A stretch of 64,000 nt of DNA. It comes from Adineta steineri. Lineage: Eukaryota; Rotifera; Eurotatoria; Adinetida; Adinetidae. Position 1 is the stretch's first letter. Each line of letters starts with the position of its first letter. The notes beneath the pieces are model-generated. The model was given only the letters and a program-made list of their open reading frames with translations, was not told where the DNA came from and made no database searches. Below are positions 1 through 11,445 of the stretch, piece after piece. Where the stretch lies: the NCBI GenBank assembly GCA_905250115.1, contig CAJNOI010000128.1, positions 152,394-216,393 of the forward strand, read 5' to 3'. The position numbers and the translations under genes were made by a program.

Positions 1-95
1 GCAAAAGTGTGTCGCGCTTCCCCTGGTTTTAAAATTTGAAGTACTGAGGGTTTACGCCCCCTCCCTCGTGTCGTGACGACCTCGGTACGCCCCTG
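1..95. mobile_element. Right end of a GGGGCG-type short repeat, cut by the window edge
   Basis: The stretch ends in GGTACGCCCCTG, the inverse of the CAGGGGCGTAGCGA end seen at 40888. The inner part (a GAAGTACTGA-like stretch, then CGCCCCCTCCCTC) resembles the inner part of the 40888-41103 copy. It is far more GC-rich than its surroundings. I read it as the truncated right end of the same non-autonomous DNA element. No target duplication can be tested because the left end lies outside the window. Confidence 0.5.
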
Positions 96-420
96 TTGAT
101 CCATGTCTTGCTAGAACTTATTCTTAAAATCATTATTAGATTCAGATGAAAACGAAACTTTATTGCAACTATTCATAATACATTGAACTAGAACTCAAAT
201 TTCAGTTTACAGCAAAGCAGATATTAGATAATCTTAAAATTCTTTGAAATACAAGTTTTCATTTTTTTTGTTTCTTATTCCGGTGAATTAATCAGAAGCT
301 TAATATAGCGATTTTTCTCTTCTTAACTTAAAATTAAACTTGAAAAATATGAATCAATTTCAAATCCTACATAAATTGGAATAATCGCCTAATTTTATCT
401 GAATAATTCAAAAATATTAT

Positions 421-3400
421 TTACTTTTCAAGTGTTATCGTATGTTCAGATTGTTCTTGTAAACGTTTCGATGCTTCACGTATTTCAATATGCTTATTAT
501 CATAATCACGTTTTAAATCAATTTGCATACGTTGAATCTACAAATCGAAAAAAGAAACACATTGTTAAAGAATAATCTAAGAAAATATTTTACTTCTTGT
601 TCATTAGTATTCAATTGTTTTTCACGTTTTTCAATATCTGCTAGCGCTCTTTTCATTTGTTTTTCTAATTCGCCATATTCTTTCATCTAAAAATAAATCC
701 ATATAAAATAGAATAAGATATTTCATTTAAAAAACCTTTTTTTTGAAGTAAAGATTCACGTTCACGATCTTTTTCTTTGAAAGCTTCCATTAGTTCATAC
801 AATTTTTTTGCTTCAATTTCACGTAACTAATTGTAAATAAAAAAACAAATAAATATCTAAAAATTCATAAAACGAAATACAAACATGTTTTTCAAATTCA
901 AGTTCTTTGCTTTCTTTCCATAATTGTAATTCATAAGCTGCTTGTAATTGTGCATCCTCATTTGGACGTTGAAATACATTATTCAAATCCAGATGTTGCT
1001 AAAAAAATCAAATAATATAGATCATAAAATTTTATCTGATTATCATATTCGTAGTAGAGATAAAAGATCTTGTAAACCTTTTTATTATTATACTGTTCTT
1101 TTGGGGAATAGAAATTGTGTTATTTAGAAATCTATAATTCCTGATGATCTATATTTATCTTCTAAGTGTTAAGAGATGTATTAATTCATACTGGTGGTAC
1201 TGATTGAGGTCTAGGTGTTGCAGTTGAATTTAATTGAAGTGTACCAAGATCTTCAATGACAACTGTCACTAATAATTCTGCACATTTTCTAAAATATTTA
1301 ATTTAATTTAAATATAATCATATAAATGATTATTTACTCCGTATTTGTTCCAATGACAGGTAATGCTTGAGTCCATGTTTGTCTCCATCCAAGTATTCCA
1401 TTAACATTGGATGAACAACGTTGTTTTTCAACTTGTAATACTTTCTCTAATTGTAAACGAACAATACCAAATAATTGATCTTTACGTTCGCTACGTTCTT
1501 GATCACGACAATAAACTTCAATTGTTAATGGTTCACGATGAAAATGAGTTGTTAATTGTTCGGCATTAACAGCAAAATTAAATATACATAAACCATGTGG
1601 TAATTGATGTTCATTTGGTGGTGCTGATGATGTATATGGAATATGTAATGGTGGATGAGTTAAAATTGGTGTTGATGTACCAAGAAATGGATAGACATAA
1701 CGACAATATAAATATGTTGAATTTGATAAACGTAAATTACGCAATGATTTTAAATCAATTGATAAACAATAATGATGAGTAAGATGATGATCGTTGGAAT
1801 TGTCAAATATGGGTGTAGGAAGACGATCATCTGTAGTAGCATGATTATTAATAGATATTTGTTGAACTCGTTGTCGAATACTAGAAAAATAAATAGTCTA
1901 TTTTAGATTAAGTAATTCAATATAAACAGTGACATTCTTCTTCTTTCTATTCGTATAAATCAGTTGCGCATTTACAAATAAGGATGACCACAATTAAATA
2001 TATTCAATGATTCATAGAATACTTTTTCCTTAACATAGTCGTTATGTCTAAACATATTACTTTGTTTCCAGTAAAACTGCAAAAAGAATTTGATTGGATT
2101 ATCGAACATCTTGTATATTTGTTATAAAGAGGCTTCTTCAAAGTCATCGCCGTCCAGTGATTTATCCAGCGGGATGGCAGTGTGGGCATCGCCCTCCCGA
2201 AGAATGATTTTGCCCTCTGAAAAATTGCAATTTTTGTGCCTGTAATATGTATTTGCCCTTCAGAAATTAGATTTTTGCCCTCCCGGAAATCGCTATCGCA
2301 CTCTCGAAAGGAAAAACCTAGATAATACACTATCGCCGTCTGTACTTTCGAATTTTTATAGACTGCCCTGTATAGATTCCATACAAAGACTTTCTCATAC
2401 ATAAAAGTTTCATATCACAAGTAGCTTATATTTTTATTAAGATCCAAAATCCCCAGATCTTTTTATAATAGTTAATCTTGTTAAGAAACATATATGCGCA
2501 ATGTTTGAGATCAAAATATTTAATTTCTCTAAACACGGAGATTCTTATAATAATTATGATAGCTAAATCTAATCAATCCTATTCGAAATTTTCGTAGAAT
2601 ATTACATAATACTTTTCAGTAAAGTACGTCTTCTTTTTATACATAGAAAATGTTAAAATAAAATAACACATTACCTATTATCATGATCGATAAGTGTAGT
2701 ATTTGAATTATGATTATTAACACTATTTGATCTTGTTCGATTTTGTTTTTCATTATTTGGTTTTTGTTCATTAGCTGATGTTTCTCGTGTTAATTTAACA
2801 ATAATTTTAACGAATGGTTGTGAATTTTCATCTTCAGTCATTTTTATTTTTTCATTGTCTTTCGATGGACTAAGACGAAGATTAAATTCTTCTGTTAATA
2901 CATCAAATATTTTATCCATTCCAGATTTTTGCTGTAATGGTTTAACAATTTTATGTAATGGAACTTGTGTTTGACCTATAATATCATTTCCTGATAATAA
3001 ACAAAATTCAATTGGATGAAATGTTTCAAAATAAGATCGAAGTAATTGTATTGATGTACGTATACGAACACTAGCACGTTCAGGATTAAATTCAGGTTGT
3101 ATTAAATCATGAAATTTTTCTGTTATTATCTTATTACCAAAAAGTGTATAATAAAAAAAATAACCATCTTGATTAGTTATATTTGTATTCGATGGCATAA
3201 GCTAAGATTTAGAAAACAAAATTAGTTTATATAAATTAATTAGAGAATATATAATTTTACATGAATAAGATTTTTTGCAGAACAAGTTGTTATTGATAAA
3301 GAAAATATTTCTGCTGATGATATATCAGCACCTAATTGATAATATCCTTTATCTTCAAGAAGTACTGGTTGAAGATGTTTTGAACGCGCTGATGTTGTAT

Positions 3401-4021
3401 TTGTTGATGTTTTACCTAGAAAAAATTTGTATTTTGTATGAAAAAATTATTTGATTTATTATACTAATTTTCGATGCTGTTGTTGTTGCTGTTGTTATTG
3501 TACTCTTTGTTGCTTGATCATCTTCAATATAAGCACATATACTGAATTCAGGTTTTAATTTCGGATATTTCGTTTGTAATAAATGATGCCAACGAATTGT
3601 CTACAAAAAAAAGAAATTTCTGTATAAAAATAATCTTTATCAAAAGATAAATTACTTGAGTTGTACTCAATGGTCGAACATCAATCATAAAATATCCAAG
3701 ATTATCACGAACTCCAGGTGATGTTGTTGCATATGCATTACATTTAATAACACTACGTTGTAATTTATGTTGTTGAAATGTTTTTTTTATCAAGTTCCCA
3801 TGCTAATTCTTGATTAATATCAGGTGTTGATGAAAATTCTACTGGATCTGTGACAAGTATTTCACCATCAAATTTTGCATCGACAGTTAACTGACATGAA
3901 GATTGATTAGGAAAATTTCGACCTAGAAAAATCATGTTTTCATAGAAGATTCTACAATAAAATTCTTTAAATTACCTTCAAGAATTGAAACAACTAAAAG
4001 AATACGATCTGGTTGAGGCAT
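421..4021 (-). CDS. CEP120: CEP120-like centrosomal protein, 11 exons, two apparent frame breaks
   Basis: CEP120 is a centriole-elongation and ciliogenesis protein with C2 domains and a C-terminal coiled coil. Exons (minus): 4021-3976, 3922-3656, 3600-3465, 3415-3261, 3201-2675, 1880-1338, 1288-1192, 998-885, 826-736, 686-594, 537-421. The N-terminus has ILLVVSILEGRNFP, AKFDGE and ELAWE, typical of the family. C2-like regions lie near residues 6-150, 190-320 (FFYYTLFGN, PERASVRIR) and 400-580 (YPFLGTSTPILTHPP, WRQT). The coiled coil follows (KEKDRERESLL, EKREKQL). About 727 residues if the breaks are repaired; the human protein is near 986, so the C-terminal third is missing. The TAA at 421 overlaps a possible GTAAAT donor, so the gene may continue beyond the window. 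T runs at 3781-3788 and 737-744 are each one base too long for the frame. Identity is very secure; the 3' end is not. Confidence 0.93.
2140..2350. repeat. Possible degenerate repeat in a CEP120 intron
   Basis: Inside the 794-bp intron 2674-1881 there are several spaced copies of TTTTGCCCTC-like motifs, GC-richer than the flanks. No clear terminal repeats or duplicated target were found. The open frame across this stretch has no recognisable protein. I treat it as an inserted, decayed repeat; this is a weak call. Confidence 0.3.
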
Positions 4022-4419
4022 TTACATAAATTGATTATCTAAACTTATTCAATTTTCTATGATCAAACAAAGAGTAAATCTAATGATGAGTCATAAAAAC
4101 CATAAGATGCATTATTACTATAGAAACAGACTCAATAAGAAAAGTTATATAATAAAAATTAAATTAAATTTTATTAAAAAAACCTATACGTCAAAGACAA
4201 AGAAAAACAAAGTGTTAATTAAGAAATAAAAGAATCTTGTATCTGTAAGATAGATGTCGTTGTATGTTTCAATAAAATATACCTTGAATCTTCATATATT
4301 ATAGAACCCATTCATATCAGATATTTTCAATACAAAAAATAAAAAATGATCTATATATAATTGTCTCCAATTTTTGTTTTCTTTATTAGAAATAGTTCAG
4401 TCAATGTACTTGATAACAT

Positions 4420-4575
4420 CAGTGGCAGATCTAGGATTTTGGAAGCGAGGAGGCGATTTCGGCTAAAAACTATTTTTGTGTCCAATCGAAGTAGTGTGAA
4501 CCTATTTTTTGCTGTACAAAAACAAAAAACCTTTCTAAAGGGGGGCGATCGCCTCCTCCCCTAAATCCGCCGCTG
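4420..4575. mobile_element. hAT-type MITE with 8-bp target duplication
   Basis: A 156-bp element begins CAGTGGCAGATCTAGGATTT and ends CTAAATCCGCCGCTG, forming imperfect terminal inverted repeats. It is flanked on both sides by the 8-bp direct repeat GATAACAT (4412-4419 and 4576-4583). CAGTGGC ends and 8-bp duplications are the known signature of hAT transposons. The element has no coding capacity. Its interior is the inverse of part of the element at 62077-62279 (shared CTACTTCGATTG stretch), so both belong to one family. Confidence 0.92.
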
Positions 4576-4617
4576 GATAACATCATTATTCCTACGAGGA
4601 ACTAATACCGGTGTTAG

Positions 4618-4766
4618 GACAGAACGTCGCAGCTCATTTAGAGCTCAAAACGAATTTTTAGTAAACCTTTGATGTTGTACAGCGTCTGTACGTGGGATAT
4701 GAATATTCGATGCACCTTTACAAACACTTTCACCCTCACTGAGCCATACGCCTGCGACGTTCTGTC
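4618..4766. mobile_element. 149-bp MITE with perfect 15-bp inverted ends
   Basis: The element starts GACAGAACGTCGCAG and ends with its exact inverse CTGCGACGTTCTGTC. TAG is present on both outer sides (4615-4617 and 4767-4769), a possible 3-bp target duplication. It lies only 34 bp from the duplication of the neighbouring hAT-type element, between CEP120 and the ankyrin gene. The superfamily is not clear from ends this short. Confidence 0.8.
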
Positions 4767-5135
4767 TAGTCGCCATAATATCGTTTTTACATCACTTTTG
4801 AGTTTTTGCCAATTATTTTAATATTAAAAACAACATATTTTTTTTCATACAGCGAATAAAATAAAGTTACTCATTTAAATTCAGAAGCATAACAAAAAAA
4901 AACTTGTTTTTTTTTCTTGTCAAATCTTTACATAAAAACTGAATAGAAAAAAATCTAATTAAACATACCGATACATTTTTTTAGTATAATTTTACCATCG
5001 ACTCATGCAAAGTTTACTTTTTTCACAAGTGCTTCTTATATCATTACTATATAACAAAATCATAGTTTATGAAAATATAAATCATCTTTTATTTTGTATA
5101 ATACAATCATTTTTTTCCTCTATACATACAAAAAA

Positions 5136-7182
5136 ATGACGCATAAATCTGTTAAACATCTCCTGCAAGCTATTGATCAAGGCCATTTAAAGAAGATCAT
5201 CTATCTAATTAAACATGGATATAATATTTATGTTAAAAATACACTTAAACAAAATCTTCTCGTATATATTCTTCAACAACAATCATATCAACAAGATTCT
5301 TCATTAATAAAAAAACGTTTTCAAATATTTGAATATTTTATTTCAAACTATAATTTTGATATACATTCATTTGATTCCTATGGTAAAAATCTATTTAATT
5401 GGGCAACAAATCTTAATTGTACACAAGAAGCAATTTATCTACTAAATTCATATCCAGGTGATATTGATATACTTACAAGAGATCAATATGGTTCATGTTC
5501 ATTACATTATGCTGTTGAACATGGAAATGATACTCTTGTACATGCAATTGTTAATTATCTTTTACGTTATCGTTTAAGATTCGATATAAAAGATGCATAT
5601 AATTATACTCCAGAAGATTTAGCAAGAAAATTTGGTTATGATAAAATATGTCATTTTCTTATTCAAGCATGTCGATCCACAATATATATGTCAAGAGAAA
5701 TACCATTACAACAATCATTACCACCGTTACCTAATAAAACAAAGATAGTAACAACTTCATCATCCGTATTATCCGTTTCATCGGAATATTTTAATGTATT
5801 AGAAACACGAATTCATAATGCAAAAAATTCAGATGATTGGAAAACCGTTGCAGCATTACGAGCTTTTAAAAGAAATATAAATGACAAATTTCCAAATAGA
5901 ATACGTAAATGATTTAATCAATTTTTAATAAGATAGAAATTTAGTAGAATTCATATAGGTATCCTTAAGAGTACCCCCTCCCTTCGTCTTTTTCGACCAT
6001 TCTTGGATTCCGAAAGCAGCAAAGTCTATTGGATTGAAATTTTTACCATAGACAGAACACCTAAAGTGATCAGACCCGTGTTCGAGAAAATAATTCTCTG
6101 ACGCGGTCTTCATGATTTTCCATAGGGTCTCATCTTGTCATGGGCAACCCCCCTTTTACTTTTGCCGATTGAGCGGAAAATTGTTTTGAGGATACCTATG
6201 AGTATATTCCCGACGTAGTTTTAAGGATTTTCAAAAACCTTACTTACTTTTTTGTTTTATAAGAAAAATACATAAAGGCTTTTTTCAAAAGCAAGTTTTT
6301 GATCTTCAGAATGCTATAAACCAGGATGAGAACATCAGATTTGAAAACAGTCGATTTTACCTCTGGAGAATAGTTCGAAGTATCTGTGGTAAAAATTTCA
6401 GCTCGATCGGACGAGGTTTAGGGGGGTTAACCCTTGGCAAGATTCAGAAAATCTCCTTTTTCGCTACACTAAAAACAAGGAAAAATTCAGTACAGGATTT
6501 CTAATAAAATAGGATCTTGTGAACCCCATAACTCTATAACGGTAAGGTCTTTGAGGTGAAGCGATGTCTTAAATTGTAGATACCACTTGGAGCTATCAAT
6601 TCTTATGCTTATTTCAAAATCGAGTTTTTAGTCAGAAAAGAGGGCGGGTGCCCTTGATAATGATTATTGACTAAATCACTTCGCGAACTCATATTGGATC
6701 TGACTTAATTTTAAAAAGATATCTGTAAATTCACTAAAGACATACTCAAACTATATTAAGATTCATCATTTATATTTCTTTTATATATTTTAGCTGATAA
6801 TATTCTTCATAGTGATATAAAAATATCATCAATTCCTTCTCTTCCGCCAATTCTATCAAATAATAATACTTCTCAATCAAATAGTCCACCGGAACAAATG
6901 TTACGTTTATTTGAAACTCAAATGTCACCATCCTTTCGACAACCATTCATACCTATTTATCAACAATCTATCATGTCAACTATTGTTCCACAACGAACAC
7001 CAAATGGACAAAATAAAAATCCACCTATATCATCTGCTCAGATGTCGACAATATTAAATCTTCGTAAAAGAGATTCGGACACTAGTCAAGGTAGTAATTT
7101 AGGATTACAAGATATACAAAATCAAGTTTCGATGCCATCAGCATACAAACAACGTCGACAATCAACTGTACCAGCAAATTAA
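5136..7182 (+). CDS. Ankyrin-repeat protein, two exons
   Basis: Exons 5136-5904 and 6794-7182 join as ATA C|GT...AG|CT and keep the frame, giving 385 residues. Degenerate ankyrin repeats lie at about residues 5-35, 75-105, 118-148 (YGSCSLHYAVEHGNDTLVHA) and 152-180 (YTPEDLARKFGYDKICHFL). A basic segment near 215-255 is followed by a low-complexity Ser/Pro/Asn/Gln tail encoded by exon 2. An in-frame ATG at 5094 would add 14 hydrophobic residues that look like AT-rich leader; I prefer 5136. Reading exon 1 to its own stop at 5912 would give a shorter protein, but the splice into exon 2 is clean. The 889-bp intron holds an inverted-end element. I do not recognise the orthologue; protein binding is the only safe inference. 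Confidence 0.8.
5955..6199. mobile_element. Putative short inverted-end element in the ankyrin gene intron
   Basis: Perfect 11-bp inverted ends ATAGGTATCCT (5955-5965) and AGGATACCTAT (6189-6199) bound about 245 bp of GC-richer, non-coding sequence, located just after the donor of exon 1. No convincing target duplication is visible. The rest of the intron (6200-6793) is also unlike its surroundings (for example GGTTTAGGGGGGTTAACCC near 6415) and may be part of a larger insertion. Confidence 0.5.
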
Positions 7183-10100
7183 TTACACTAAAAAAAAACT
7201 CAGTTTTTTTTCCCCACTGATATTATTCAATGAAAGCTAAAAATAAATATATTTTTTTTCTTTAATTATATATAAATAAAAAATTCTATTATATTCGAAG
7301 TAGTCATTAAACTGTAAAATGGAAATACAAATGTAATATTTTTTTTATAAAATATTCTTGACACGCTGATTTTATTAGAATAGATATATATGCACATTAA
7401 TTGCTAACAAAAATCTTAGAAATTTGTTCTATTCATACCGATACTGATGACATTTTATTTTTGGCTTAACATTCGAAATCCGAAATTATTTCTCCCAGAT
7501 AAAATTGAAGTGAACCGTTAGTTTCGCTTATTTCAGACGTAAAAATTAATGGTACAAACACTCTGCATGTGATGAATTTTTATGACAAAATTCTCTTGTT
7601 TTACTAAACGAGAGAGAAAGAGAGACATTCACAAACTGCTGCTTAACAATGAACAAGCTTTGACACTGTAATCTGTGCATCTTTCTCTACTCCTATTAGT
7701 AGACATATGCCCTACTAATTGACTTAACACCATTCATTTGTATTTAGTTTTTTGGTGAAACATGAATAGACCTGTCTCTTCAACTTCATGAATTTCAGTT
7801 AGTAGTTCATGGTATCGATATCTGACATGTTATATTGATTATAATGGATCAACGCAATTAATTTCGTGTACTTATCTACTAGTCATCTTGCAGTATTTGA
7901 AAGTAAATTCTTTAGAGAAGACTGTTCCTAACAACGTCCCATATATAACGAAAAATATGTATCATTATATAAGTGTTTACAATAGTGCAGCATCTAACTA
8001 AATAGCTCTTTTCTTACAATCAAGCATTCAATCTGTGATAAAAATCTCTAATCGTTTGAATTTTCAAAAGAAAAAGCCATTCTCACATCATCACCATCTC
8101 GAGTGATATAATTTCATAAAAAGACTATATAAAATCATCAACTGATCTTTTCACTTTGACAATGATTAGAAGAAAATAAGTATATGAAGACAACATGTCA
8201 ATTTGACGATAATTAAGCCTAACACATATATATGTGTGTATGTATGGGATCATTATTGGAGGTCACACATTAATATACCGTCATTGAAAGACTTTATTCG
8301 TTAATTCTGTTAGCAAATCAATAAGCAAGAGAAAGTGAATATTCGATTAGAATAGTGAATTTAATCTTCTTTTTTAACGAACATATAAAATCACACATCA
8401 AGTCAGGAAATTATTGTTGACAGTAGTAGTAGTAGTAGTAAAATGGACTAATCATTAAATGAATGAATCGAGTTCACGCTATTTTTTTTACATTTAATTA
8501 AAAAATCTGTCGAGCACATATATATATATAGAAGCTTGAAATGAAGAAGAAGAAAAAAAGGTGCTAGAGCAGAAGACAAAATTTCCGAAAATATGATCAC
8601 ACTGTTGATTGCATGTTGATGAAATTATTCTGGATATTTTTCTCTCTTCTATTATTATCATGCTATGATTAGCGAGATTGATAACATAATCAGGTGAGAA
8701 AAGCTTTATATATATATATTGCTAAAAGATCTGAACTAAATTAATGATGACGTTAATTGTCACAGACAAGATTTCATTCTTTGAACATCGTGTCATTTTA
8801 TTTTTCTCTTTCTTGACGATAAAAGAAATGAGTATGCTTCGAAGACTCGTTAAAGCTAATTGACTTTTCACAGCAGGCAATCGAGTAAGAAAAAGTGAGT
8901 TGCTTTACTGTCGTTACAGAAACCGCTAATTAAAATAGAATGGATAGAATACGACACATCAAAAAAAAAAGAAAAAGAAAAAAGTCATCCACTCAATCTC
9001 AACGTATAACGGCAGATGTAATGATGTTTAAGAATGCTAGTCTACTTGAATTTCTTATTTGAAGATATTTAATTTGATCATTGAAAGAAAGACACTAATT
9101 TGATCAAATATTAAATACAGACAATCAAATCGTGATGATGCATTATCTATCTATTTTACTTAAGTGATCATCATGGGACTATTTAATAAAATAAAGATAT
9201 GATTATCTTTCAGTGATATATTCAAATTTCACTTGTTTTTCTCTTGAGTAATACGATTACAAGACTTTTTTTTTATTCATCAATCAATTTTCATCTAAAT
9301 CTCGTAATGCCAATTATTGTTTTTATTTCCTTTGATAATTCTCTTTATAAAATTTCAATTTATTTTGTCTTTTTTCTTCAAAAAAAAAAAAAAAAATGAT
9401 CACGAAAGAAAATCGAATTTATAACCGTGAATAGAAATATTACGCTAGTTAATTATGTATTAGAATAAACATAAACATATTCATTATATCTATAATTGAA
9501 ATTTGTTTAATAATGTTAATAAATATGAATAATATTTCAATATAATAACTATAGAATATCTTATAATATAATTTTTTTGTTTATCATATAGAATATTTAT
9601 AAGTGCATAACGGAATGTAATTATTATTAGAAAAATATATATATTCATTATTCTAATCAAATTTTTTGTTTTCTTCATTCTAAAATACTTACCGGTTTTA
9701 TTTATAATAAAAATATAAAAAATTAATTTCTTTCTCTTTTTCTGTGTTTTATATATTGTTAGTTTCATCTATCGTCTCCTCTATAATCATCTAGCAAAAT
9801 TTCATTTATCCTCTAATACATCGATCCAATTTGTTGACAGCAATAATGATGAATAAATTGGTTCGCCTTATTCATTGGTTGTGCTAGTCCATAATTACAT
9901 CCGTCTTTGCCATTCGTTCTGTCGTCGCTTTTTAGACGAATAGAAAAAAGCAATAAGAAAAGGAGAAGGAGAGAAGAGTAACAATGTTGATTAATGTTTT
10001 GCTTCTTCTCTCTTTCTGCTCATTTTACGTCCCTTTTTTTTTTTCTCTTCATCATTACACTACAAACCTATTCAGTACAATCATTATTAGATTATTCATT

Positions 10101-10209
10101 AAATAAATTAAAAAAACAACAGAGTAGTAAGGAAAAAAAAAGAACGTCACAAAGCTCATCTACGACTATATCGTCATACTAACAAAGTATATATATATAT
10201 ATATCCAGA
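7183..10209. other. Spacer of about 3 kb, no gene seen
   Basis: AT-rich DNA with frequent stops in all frames. It contains simple repeats (AGT units near 8426-8440, TA runs near 8518 and 8708, an A run near 9380, TA just before the Rx start). No RNA gene was recognised. Because it lies upstream of a homeobox gene it is a natural place for enhancers, but none can be identified by eye. Confidence 0.6.
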
Positions 10210-11445
10210 ATGAAAAGTGATACAAGTAAAACAACAACAACAAATTCTAATTCTATATTAGCAACAACAAGTGATGATTTATCTGATCCAAATAATCTTA
10301 AAGCAATTCATTCAATTGAAGCAATTTTGGGTATAAAAAATGGTGAAAACTATCATCAACAACATCCATTTTCTTCTCATAATTTTCCATCATCATTACA
10401 AATACATCAACATCATAAAAAACGACACTATCCTGATAGTATGTATAGAAAAAAAATTCTAATTCTAAATCGTTTTCTTTTTCCTTTTTTTCTTTTAAGT
10501 GGTTAAATCTGCTCGTCGTGTTAGTAATGAAACAGATGCATTAAGTAATAGTAAAAGTAATGGTAATTCAGATGATGATTTAGATGATGATAATGAAAGT
10601 ATTGACCATTGTTTAACAAATAATCAGCATAATTCAAAAAAAGAAACATCGTCGTAATCGTACAACATTTACAACATTTCAATTACATGAACTAGAACGA
10701 GCTTTTGAAAAATCTCGTAAGTTATTCTTATCTTTGATTTATGCACATGATTTTATACTATGTCTTATTTTAGATTATCCTGATGTATACAATCGAGAAG
10801 AATTAGCAGGCAAAATTAGTTTACCTGAAGTACGAGTACAAGTTTGGTAAGTAATTTTATAATCTTTTAAGATTATAGGATAGAAAAATAATTCTAAAAA
10901 TTAAAATCTATAGAATCTAATTGAATAAATGAAATTCCTTCTTTTTTTTAATCTTATGATAATTTAATATTAGGTTTCAAAATCGTCGTGCTAAATGGCG
11001 TCGACAAGAAAAAGCTGAAGTAAATACATTAAAAATCAATCCAGATTTTCCAATGTCAAGTTTTCCAGTAACATCCAGAAATGGTACAATGGCTTCATCA
11101 TCGTCGCCATCATGTTCATCATCCAATTTACCTATGGATCCATGGCTTATTAATCAATTTACATCATCAAATCCATCATTTTGTACAAATACAAATGGAT
11201 CAAACAATCATGGTGGCATACCATTTTTTCCAACTAATTGTAATGTATCAACACTTTATCCAACTCCACCACTTCATCATCCATATAGTTCATTTGCTTC
11301 GGATTCGAATGAATTATTAAATGAAACAAATAATAATAATAATAATAATGACTCAATTGCTCATTTACGTATTAAAGCCAAAGAGTATATGAATGCTATC
11401 ATTGGTACAACAAATAATGGAAAAAATCATCTTGTATGGTCTTAA
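10210..11445 (+). CDS. RAX: Retinal homeobox (Rx/RAX) transcription factor, 4 exons, one frame break
   Basis: Rx proteins are paired-like homeodomain regulators of eye and anterior neural development. Exons: 10210-10438, 10500-10716, 10774-10846, 10974-11445; 329 residues after repair. Near residue 32 is the octapeptide [10 protein letters not shown], very close to the Rx-type HSIEAILGF. The homeodomain reads [20 protein letters not shown], then [20 protein letters not shown] and [17 protein letters not shown], across three exons. Glutamine at homeodomain position 50 is of the paired-like type. The C-terminus carries an OAR motif, [16 protein letters not shown]. Octapeptide, homeodomain and OAR together identify Rx. 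Just before the homeodomain the A run 10636-10642 is one base too long, so the literal frame stops at a TAA 12 bases after the run. The upstream Asp/Ser/Asn-rich region is clearly coding only in the upstream frame. Confidence 0.93.

Noticed and set aside
2004..2402. 132-residue open frame on the minus strand
   Set aside because: It lies in a CEP120 intron, has no family motif, and overlaps a GC-rich repeated stretch.
5094..5135. Upstream in-frame ATG of the ankyrin gene
   Set aside because: The extra residues are a hydrophobic translation of AT-rich leader and do not resemble an ankyrin protein N-terminus.
9490..9768. 92-residue Ile/Lys/Tyr-rich frame on the minus strand
   Set aside because: Composition is that of AT-rich spacer DNA; no splice or homology support.
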